64,000 nt of DNA from Chryseobacterium aquifrigidense (lineage in GTDB: Bacteria > Bacteroidota > Bacteroidia > Flavobacteriales > Weeksellaceae): assembly GCF_006716485.1 (NCBI RefSeq), contig NZ_VFPD01000006.1, positions 51,286-115,285 of the forward strand, read 5' to 3'. Below the pieces are notes generated by a model. It had not been told where the DNA came from. It worked only from the letters and a program-made list of their open reading frames with translations, and made no database searches. Below are positions 58,387 through 64,000 of this stretch, piece by piece. A program made the position numbers and the translations under genes. The first letter of the stretch is position 1, and each line of letters starts with the position of its first letter.

Positions 58387-58394
58387 TATCTTTG
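58387..58394 (+). promoter_or_regulatory. Candidate -7 box of the nrnA-like gene
   Basis: TATCTTTG lies 34 bases before ATG 58428. It argues against a longer frame that starts at 58368, upstream of this box. Confidence 0.4.
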
Positions 58395-58427
58395 AAAACT
58401 TTAATTTTAACGAAAAATAAACACCGG

Positions 58428-59432
58428 ATGTTTACACCAACAGAACTTTTAGATATCAATACATTACTTACCCAGGATAGCAGAATAGTGATTCTTACCC
58501 ATTATAATCCGGATGGAGATGCTATTGGCTCAAGTTTGGGATTAAAACATTATCTGAAAGCAAAAGGAATTCATGCAGAGGTTATCGTACCTAATGATTT
58601 TCCGAAGTTTCTGAAGTGGATGCCGGAATCTAAAAAAGTTATTATTGCAGAATATAAAAGAAAACTGGCTGCGGATATGATTGCGGGAGCAGATGTTATT
58701 TTCTGCCTGGATTTTAATTCTCCGTCAAGAATCGGATTATTGGGAGACTGGCTGGTAAAAGCTCCGGGAAAGAAAATCCTTATTGATCATCACCAGCAGC
58801 CGGAACAATTTGATTTTGTTTATTCTGATACAGTCATTCCTGCCACTTCACAGATGATCTATCATTTTATTGAAGCAATGAATGATGAAAAACTGGTGAA
58901 CCAGGATATGGCAGAATGTCTTTATACAGGTATCATGACAGATACGGGGGGATTCCGTTTTCGTTCTACCAGCGCTACCACACACAGGATTATTGCTAAT
59001 CTTATCGAACACGGTGCAGATCCAGCCATGATTACTTCCAATACCTGGGATACCAATACGGTTTCCCGACTGCATTTGCTTGCTTTGGTTCTTGGAAGAA
59101 TAGAAGTGGTGAATGACGGAACAGTAGCTGTGTTAAGCCTTACCCGAAATGAACTGAAAGAATTTGGTTTCCAGAAAGGAGATACGGAAGGGTTTGTAAA
59201 CTATGGTTTAAGTATTGCCGGCGTAAAAATGTCTGCGTTCTTCATGGAAGATCTGTACGAAGACTTCGTTAAAATTTCTTTCAGAAGTAAGGATGATGTA
59301 GACGTAAACCAATTCTCAAGAAAATATTTCAACGGCGGCGGGCATATTAATGCAGCCGGAGGGAAATCTTTAGATTCATTGGCAGGAACTATAGTCAACT
59401 TTAAAGAGAAAGTGAAAGAGGAAGGTTTATAG
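58428..59432 (+). CDS. DHH-family phosphoesterase, NrnA-like
   Basis: 334 residues from ATG 58428 (MFTPTELLDINTLL). The DHH catalytic motifs are present: NPDGDAIGSSLGLK, CLDFNSPSRIG, IDHHQQPEQFDF (the DHH motif itself) and TDTGGFRF, followed by the DHHA1 substrate-binding domain with NGGGHINAAGG. These are the motifs of bifunctional oligoribonuclease/pAp-phosphatase NrnA enzymes, which remove nanoRNA and pAp using manganese. A cyclic di-AMP (GdpP-like) role is less likely, since no sensor domain is attached. Confidence 0.88.
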   Translation: MFTPTELLDINTLLTQDSRIVILTHYNPDGDAIGSSLGLKHYLKAKGIHAEVIVPNDFPKFLKWMPESKKVIIAEYKRKLAADMIAGADVIFCLDFNSPSRIGLLGDWLVKAPGKKILIDHHQQPEQFDFVYSDTVIPATSQMIYHFIEAMNDEKLVNQDMAECLYTGIMTDTGGFRFRSTSATTHRIIANLIEHGADPAMITSNTWDTNTVSRLHLLALVLGRIEVVNDGTVAVLSLTRNELKEFGFQKGDTEGFVNYGLSIAGVKMSAFFMEDLYEDFVKISFRSKDDVDVNQFSRKYFNGGGHINAAGGKSLDSLAGTIVNFKEKVKEEGL

Positions 59433-59466
59433 GAATAAAAAACTGTAAATTTTCTGATTAAAATTT

Positions 59467-60273
59467 CTAAATACTTTTACGAAATCCTTTTTCTTCAAGT
59501 TCCTGGCAGGTGTAGTCGTATACCTGCTGAAACATTTCATCCATATATCTTTTGTTGAAAAGACTGTATTTCGTCATTTTGGGCGGATCTAAAAATATAT
59601 TGCAGTATTTTGCTTTGGAATATACCGACTTTGCAATTGCTAAGTGGAGAATTCTGTCAAACTCCTTCATCAGGCTCATTTTGTTTAATTCATCATAGCT
59701 GATGGAATTGACATGAGAAGCAATCAGAAAATTGCATTTATCCATGATGGGCTCAATGGGAAGATTATCCAGAACACCGCCATCCACATAAATTTTCTCA
59801 CCAATTCTTACCGGAGGAAGAATAAACGGAACGCTGGAAGAGGCAAGCAATGGTCCAAAAAGCTCTCCTTCAGAAAAGAAATCTACGATGCCATGAGTCA
59901 TTTCTGTAGCTGCTACATACATCGGAATTTTTAAAATACTGAAATCATCTTCCGGGAAATAATCTTTGAACAGTTTTAAAATAAAATTAGAGCTGAAAAT
60001 TCCGTTTTTGGATAATTTTAATGCAGATCTGGAGAAAAAAGAAGTCTGTCTTACAATTTCCATCATTTCATCCGGCGTTTTTCCAAAAGAATAAAAAGCA
60101 CCAATGATGGATCCTGCACTTGTTCCCGAGATAATGTGTGGTTTCAGATGATATTCTTCCAGAGCTTTCAGTACGGCAATATGGGCAATCCCACGCATTC
60201 CTCCGCCTGAAAGTGTAAGTCCGATAACCGGTGGTGCCGGTGGTTTCTTTTTTTTGAATGAAAATAAAGCCAT
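59467..60273 (-). CDS. Patatin-like phospholipase
   Basis: 268 residues. Patatin motifs: the oxyanion loop LSGGGMRGIAH, the nucleophile serine in GTSAGS (G-x-S-x-G) and the catalytic Asp in VDGGVLDN (DGG). The N-terminal FSFKKKKPPAPP stretch is basic, and no signal peptide is present, so it probably acts in the cytoplasm or at the inner membrane. Lipid acyl hydrolase is the expected activity; the substrate is unknown. Convergent with the nrnA-like gene. Confidence 0.9.
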   Translation of the reverse strand: MALFSFKKKKPPAPPVIGLTLSGGGMRGIAHIAVLKALEEYHLKPHIISGTSAGSIIGAFYSFGKTPDEMMEIVRQTSFFSRSALKLSKNGIFSSNFILKLFKDYFPEDDFSILKIPMYVAATEMTHGIVDFFSEGELFGPLLASSSVPFILPPVRIGEKIYVDGGVLDNLPIEPIMDKCNFLIASHVNSISYDELNKMSLMKEFDRILHLAIAKSVYSKAKYCNIFLDPPKMTKYSLFNKRYMDEMFQQVYDYTCQELEEKGFRKSI

Positions 60274-60344
60274 TACCCAAATTATCCTCTACTAATATAC
60301 AGGATTTTTTGTTATGCACGGCTTAATTTGTACGGTAATCTATT

Positions 60345-61127
60345 TTATAAAACCAGTTTTTTAGGAAGATTGTGAAGAAGTTCCGTGTTGATAATTTCTG
60401 CACAGATACCGGGTTTTTCCCAATGTCCGTTGTGGCCGCAGTCCAGAATGTAAGATTTGATATTTGTTCTGTCCGGAAGATGCTTGATCATCATATCTGT
60501 TTTTACGGCATTATCATGTTTGCCTGCCAGTACTAAGATTTTAGCTTCCAGGTTTTCCAGGACATGCTTTTTGTCGGTTCTTTCTACCATACCTTTCACA
60601 CAGGCAAGTGCCCCTGAATTGTTGGTGGAAAGGGCGGTTTCGAGAGCTATTTCTATTTTTCCTTCCAGGATATCTCTTTCATTCGGATTGAATAAATTAG
60701 GAACTCCGGCTCTTGCATAGTGGGCAAATGCATCCTTTATGATTCTATAGCTTTTGATACGCTGCTGTTTCTTCTCTTCGTCATCCGGAAAATAAGTAGA
60801 GAAAAATAATGTTAAGCTTTTTAAAGAGTCAGGATATTTCTCCGCAAATGCGAGAGAGGTATAGCCTCCCATAGAATGTCCCAGAAGATGTACTTTTTCT
60901 AAATGCTGGTCATCTAAAACTTTTTTTACTTCTTCAGCCATTAGTTCCATGGTGTGAACTTCTGCTAAAATTTCAGACTGACCGTGGCCGGGAAGGTCGA
61001 TTTTAAGCAGTGAAAAATCTTTGGAAAGATGACGCTCCATATCGCTCCAGATGGATATGTTTTCCATAAATCCGTGAAGAAGTACCAAAGTTTCTTTTCC
61101 GTTTCCTGTTCTTTCAAAGTTCAGCAT
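60345..61127 (-). CDS. Alpha/beta hydrolase
   Basis: 260 residues from ATG 61127 (MLNFERTGNG); a longer frame to 61193 adds a hydrophobic stretch not seen in the family. Alpha/beta hydrolase features: LVLLHGFMENISIW, DLPGHGQS, the nucleophile elbow LLGHSMGGY (Ser) and the catalytic His near the end (ILDCGHNGHWEKP). Substrate unknown. Possibly co-transcribed with exbD upstream (gap about 110 bases with a terminator between), but the terminator argues for separate units. Confidence 0.85.
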   Translation of the reverse strand: MLNFERTGNGKETLVLLHGFMENISIWSDMERHLSKDFSLLKIDLPGHGQSEILAEVHTMELMAEEVKKVLDDQHLEKVHLLGHSMGGYTSLAFAEKYPDSLKSLTLFFSTYFPDDEEKKQQRIKSYRIIKDAFAHYARAGVPNLFNPNERDILEGKIEIALETALSTNNSGALACVKGMVERTDKKHVLENLEAKILVLAGKHDNAVKTDMMIKHLPDRTNIKSYILDCGHNGHWEKPGICAEIINTELLHNLPKKLVL

Positions 61128-61208
61128 GATTCCAAAATTTAGAAGGTTAAAAATAATACAGCAGGTTATCTGCAGATTCGTTTCTCCTTTCAAAATTAAT
61201 CAAAAAAA

Positions 61209-61227
61209 GAGCATTTAAAAAATGCCC
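61209..61227 (-). terminator. Terminator of exbD
   Basis: GAGCATTT (61209-61216) and AAATGCCC (61220-61227) pair with one mismatch, a G-U wobble in the minus-strand RNA, followed by TCTTTTTTTG on that strand. Confidence 0.65.
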
Positions 61228-61234
61228 TTGTCTT

Positions 61235-61762
61235 TTATTGAGTTAATTCCTTGTAAACCTTTGTTTCCCAGGGTTTGATATCTGTTACCCCATATCTTTC
61301 TTTTTTAGAAATGGCAAGGTTGTCCAGCATATCTACAAAATTTTTGTAATTGGCTTCATCCGTGGGTTTTACAATGACTGTGAATTTCTCAGGAGCCGGA
61401 GCTTTCTTATAGGCTTCAGCAATGATCTTGGAAATTTTTATTCCACTGAAATCGGTTTCCTTAAGATTGGCGGAATTCAAATCTGTAGCATTGCTTTGAT
61501 GATAAAATACGCGGTTGTCTTTTCCAAGGATAAAGGTAATCTGGTTTTGATCTCCGATTACATAATCAGTTGGGATTGGATTAGGATTGTGGTCTTTTGC
61601 AGGTAGCCCCAAATCCATTACATTAGGTTTTGTAAAATTGGTGGTGAACATAAAGAATGTGATCAGTAAGAATCCCAGATCTACCATAGGAGTCATGTCT
61701 ACTCTGATCATTTTTTTCTTTTGCTTGCTGCCTTGTTTTTCTTGTGCAATAACTTCTGCCAT
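61235..61762 (-). CDS. ExbD/TolR-type biopolymer transport protein
   Basis: 175 residues. A basic cytoplasmic N-terminus (about 1-24), then one transmembrane helix (about 25-42) with the conserved proton-carrying Asp28 in TPMVDLGFLLITFF, then a periplasmic domain with VIVKPTDEANYKNFVDMLD. In flavobacteria several exbD genes accompany an exbB and tonB; no exbB, tonB or tolQ lies in this window, so the copy is orphaned here. It should use the proton gradient to energise TonB or a similar envelope machine. Confidence 0.85.
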   Translation of the reverse strand: MAEVIAQEKQGSKQKKKMIRVDMTPMVDLGFLLITFFMFTTNFTKPNVMDLGLPAKDHNPNPIPTDYVIGDQNQITFILGKDNRVFYHQSNATDLNSANLKETDFSGIKISKIIAEAYKKAPAPEKFTVIVKPTDEANYKNFVDMLDNLAISKKERYGVTDIKPWETKVYKELTQ

Positions 61763-61954
61763 GATTAAAAATTTTAAATGTTAAACGGTGTTTTTTTTGA
61801 AGAATTCATACAAAACATATGCCTCGATTATTAAAAAATTTATAGATTCATGAATTTATTGATTGTTTTTGGGCGGATTTTAAGTATTTCTGTTTCTTTT
61901 GATAATTCTAATGAAAAATGTGGATGTTTATGGTGTTTTGGTCACTGAAGGAAT

Positions 61955-63490
61955 TTATCTGATGATTGTTAATTTCTTTGAAAGCATAATTTCTTCTCTG
62001 TTTTTCACCTGTACCATATAAAGTCCTTCAGTAAATGGAGATGTGCTGATTTTAATTTTTTCCTCGTTGTATTTTTGGGAGAAAAGTTTTCTTCCGGACA
62101 TATCGGTAATGGTAATAGTACTTTCCTTGGTCAGATGATCTAAGTAGAAAAAGTCTTTTGCCGGATTAGGGTAGAGGTTGGGTTTATGCATCTGCTGATT
62201 TTCTGAAATGCCCAGCTGTTCCGGACTTAATTTTACTACCCATGCATCGATCAGGCCATGATGTCCGGTAACGTCTCCACTGGTAGATCCTGTACTTCCT
62301 GAAACAATATACCCGTTATCAGCGGTCAGTTCAACCGCAGTTAAGTACTCTACATCAGGTCCTCCCAGTGTTTTCTCCCACTTCAGATTTCCGCTGCTGT
62401 ACAGTTTTATGATCCAGTAATCCAGATTACCGTGATGATTGGTTACCTGTCCGTTGTTGGAAGCTGTCCAGCCTGCAACAATATAATCCCATTCGGGAGT
62501 CTGGCGAATAGTTATTGCATTGTCATGAAAACTTCCTCCAAAATACTTATCCCACACGATAGTTCCGTTATTGCTTAGTTTGATAACCCAATAATCGGGA
62601 AGTCCGCTTTCAAGATTTGAAGGATTAAAAGAAGTGCCCACGGCAATATAACCGCCATCAAAAGTCTGTTGCGCATAATACCCTATATTGTCGCCAATAT
62701 TGCCTAATGTCTTTTGCCATTGAATATTTCCGCTGGAATCAAGTTTTACTACCCAAAAATCATTGCTTCCGTAGCTTACAGTAATATCACCATCCGCAGA
62801 CACGGTGGTTCCTGCAATAATATATCCGCCATCAAAAGTCTGCTGTACAGAATTAACCTGCTCACTGCTGCTTCCGCCCAGCGATTTCTGCCATTGTATA
62901 TTTCCGTTACTATCTAATTTTACCATCCAGTAATCTCCTCCTCCGTGATTTCCGCTCACATCACCGTCATCGGAACCTGAAGAGCCGGCTACAATATATC
63001 CTCCTTCAGAAGTCTGCTGAATAGATTGGGCCATATCCATACTGCTTCCCCCGAGTGATTTCTGCCATTGCATATTCCCGTTGGCATCAAGTTTTACAAT
63101 CCAGTAATCATAATTTCCATGATTTCCGATGACATCTCCATCACTGGAATTGGATGATCCGGCAATAATATACCCTCCATCGGTAGTCTGACGGATAGAT
63201 TGTGCATCATCAACATTGCTTCCTCCTAACGATTTTTGCCACTGTATACTTCCCGAAGAATTCAATTTTACGATCCAGTAATCTCCTCCTCCATGATTTC
63301 CACTGACATCGCCATCATTGGACATAGAATGTCCGGCTACAATGTATCCTCCGTCGGAGGTTTGCTGAACGGCGTTGGCAGATTCACCATGGGTGCCTCC
63401 CAATGCTTTTTGCCATTCTATGGAAGGAGCAGTCTGTGCTGTGACTATTGAAAAAGTAAAAAATAAAAAAGTAGAGGTTAAATATCTCAT
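61955..63490 (-). CDS. T9SS type A cargo protein with seven propeller-like repeats
   Basis: 511 residues. A signal peptide (VTAQ, about 19) precedes seven repeats of 55-58 residues (about 25-430), each with a WQKSLGG-like start, a QQTxDGGYIVAG core, a DGDVxGNHG turn and an xDYWIVKL strand. The repeats 1-4 are very regular; 5 and 6 are divergent. Seven such units would close into a seven-bladed beta-propeller. A type A sorting domain follows (YPNPAKDFFYLD ... GLYMVQV). The protein is secreted by T9SS. No catalytic residues are apparent; binding or adhesion is likely. Confidence 0.82.
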   Translation of the reverse strand: MRYLTSTFLFFTFSIVTAQTAPSIEWQKALGGTHGESANAVQQTSDGGYIVAGHSMSNDGDVSGNHGGGDYWIVKLNSSGSIQWQKSLGGSNVDDAQSIRQTTDGGYIIAGSSNSSDGDVIGNHGNYDYWIVKLDANGNMQWQKSLGGSSMDMAQSIQQTSEGGYIVAGSSGSDDGDVSGNHGGGDYWMVKLDSNGNIQWQKSLGGSSSEQVNSVQQTFDGGYIIAGTTVSADGDITVSYGSNDFWVVKLDSSGNIQWQKTLGNIGDNIGYYAQQTFDGGYIAVGTSFNPSNLESGLPDYWVIKLSNNGTIVWDKYFGGSFHDNAITIRQTPEWDYIVAGWTASNNGQVTNHHGNLDYWIIKLYSSGNLKWEKTLGGPDVEYLTAVELTADNGYIVSGSTGSTSGDVTGHHGLIDAWVVKLSPEQLGISENQQMHKPNLYPNPAKDFFYLDHLTKESTITITDMSGRKLFSQKYNEEKIKISTSPFTEGLYMVQVKNREEIMLSKKLTIIR

Positions 63491-63495
63491 ATGTA

Positions 63496-63525
63496 TTTGA
63501 ATAAGTGATGGTTATTCAAATGTAA
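63496..63525 (-). promoter_or_regulatory. Perfect inverted repeat over the -7 box of the propeller gene
   Basis: ATTTGAATAA (63496-63505) and TTATTCAAAT (63513-63522) are 10-base perfect inverted repeats with a 7-nt spacer, 6 bases before the start codon. The right arm overlaps TACATTTG (63525-63518, minus strand), a -7-type box. It could be an operator or a leader hairpin. Confidence 0.5.
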
Positions 63526-63577
63526 TTAATTTTACACTACGTTTGGTGTTTTATTGTTTATTTAATTCATTAAAACA

Positions 63578-63607
63578 AAAAACTCACACGATACAGTGTG
63601 AGTTTTT
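63578..63607 (-). terminator. Terminator of the dsbD-like gene
   Basis: AAAAACTCACAC (63578-63589) and GTGTGAGTTTTT (63596-63607) pair perfectly over 12 bp with a GATACA loop. It lies about 20 bases past the stop. Confidence 0.85.
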
Positions 63608-63625
63608 GAATGTTATGTCAATAAT

Positions 63626-64000
63626 TTATTTATTCTTTTTATAGAAATTTACCCCGCATTCAAGGAATTTTTTGAACTCCTCTTTAGGCATATATCCTGA
63701 AACAGGTGTGTTAATTACTTTTCCATCAGGAGTTATTAAAACATAATGAGGTTGAGAATTATTGTTAAAGTTCACCTGCTGGAATAAACTCCATCTGTCC
63801 CCGATGGTTTTTACCTTTTTGATTTGTCCGTCCCCAAGGTCAATTTTGGTTTTTTGATCCTCAGGAAGCTCTTCTTTGTCGTCTACATATAGAGAAGCCA
63901 ATACTACATCATTCTGAAGGATCGGCAGGATGTCCGGTTCGCTCCATACAAATTCCTCCATTTTTCTACAGTTTTCACATCCGTATCCTGTAAAGTCGAT
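63626..64000 (-). CDS. Thiol:disulfide interchange protein (DsbD-like), C-terminal thioredoxin part (5' truncated)
   Basis: The frame is open to the window edge. Its first visible residues read IDFTGYGCENCRKMEEF, a thioredoxin-fold CxxC motif (CENC) typical of the C-terminal domain of flavobacterial DsbD/DipZ-type proteins. The rest (SEPDILPILQNDVVLASLYVDD ... GYMPKEEFKKFL) fits that fold. DsbD moves electrons from cytoplasmic thioredoxin to the periplasm; the membrane part would be beyond the window. Followed by a strong terminator. Confidence 0.85.
   Translation of the reverse strand: MDFTGYGCENCRKMEEFVWSEPDILPILQNDVVLASLYVDDKEELPEDQKTKIDLGDGQIKKVKTIGDRWSLFQQVNFNNNSQPHYVLITPDGKVINTPVSGYMPKEEFKKFLECGVNFYKKNK

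Noticed and set aside
1..64000. Search for insertion sequences, integrases and prophage genes
   Set aside because: No transposase, integrase or phage structural protein is recognised among the reading frames; the rearranged rpsB-tsf region has no such remnant.

Overview
The window looks like a chromosomal segment of a Chryseobacterium-like member of the Flavobacteriia (Bacteroidota). Evidence: low GC; several type IX secretion (T9SS) cargo proteins with type A or gliding-associated type B C-terminal sorting domains; a fused isobutyryl-CoA mutase (IcmF); DUF3667 and DUF6759-like proteins; A-rich translation starts without Shine-Dalgarno sequences; and promoters of the Bacteroidota type (TTG, 17-24 nt, TAnnTTTG). 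I see no tRNA, rRNA, integrase, transposase, prophage or CRISPR array.

Layout. 0-11 kb: end of a T9SS cargo gene, a frameshifted 2H phosphoesterase gene, a padR/membrane-protein operon with a palindromic operator, a serine hydrolase lipoprotein, an ATP-grasp-like PP-loop protein, icmF, an unknown two-gene operon and a DUF3667 protein. 11-13 kb: rplM-rpsI-rpsB. The expected next gene, tsf, is 16 kb away on the other strand (29.6 kb). Between them lie trmB, three DUF6759-like paralogues (a fourth sits beside tsf), a GEVED T9SS protein and three very large tandem T9SS type B proteins with IgGFc-binding-like N-termini. 31-34 kb: accA and gltX. 34-37.5 kb: two tandem MACPF (perforin-fold) lipoproteins resembling the Bacteroidales secreted antimicrobial proteins, with a shared upstream motif. 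37.7-50 kb: a surface-glycan locus of ten mostly overlapping glycosyltransferase/deacetylase genes directly behind rocD, plus one separate glycosyltransferase. 50-58 kb: conserved housekeeping operons (pdxA-DUF177-rpmF, accBC, ribE-histidine kinase-trmN6, ftsE, rpmH). 58-64 kb: nrnA-like DHH phosphoesterase, patatin, alpha/beta hydrolase, exbD, a T9SS protein predicted to be a seven-bladed propeller, and the 3' end of a dsbD-like gene.

How genes work together. accA here and accBC 20 kb away supply malonyl-CoA for fatty acid synthesis; rpmF and DUF177 sit beside accBC in the usual ribosome/lipid neighbourhood. The large T9SS proteins, MACPF lipoproteins and glycan cluster all point to an elaborate cell surface. 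The most unusual signals are the tandem MACPF pair with matched upstream motif, the expanded IgGFc/T9SS type B array, the broken rpsB-tsf linkage bordered on both sides by DUF6759-like genes, and short seven-base tandem repeats in four operon gaps.
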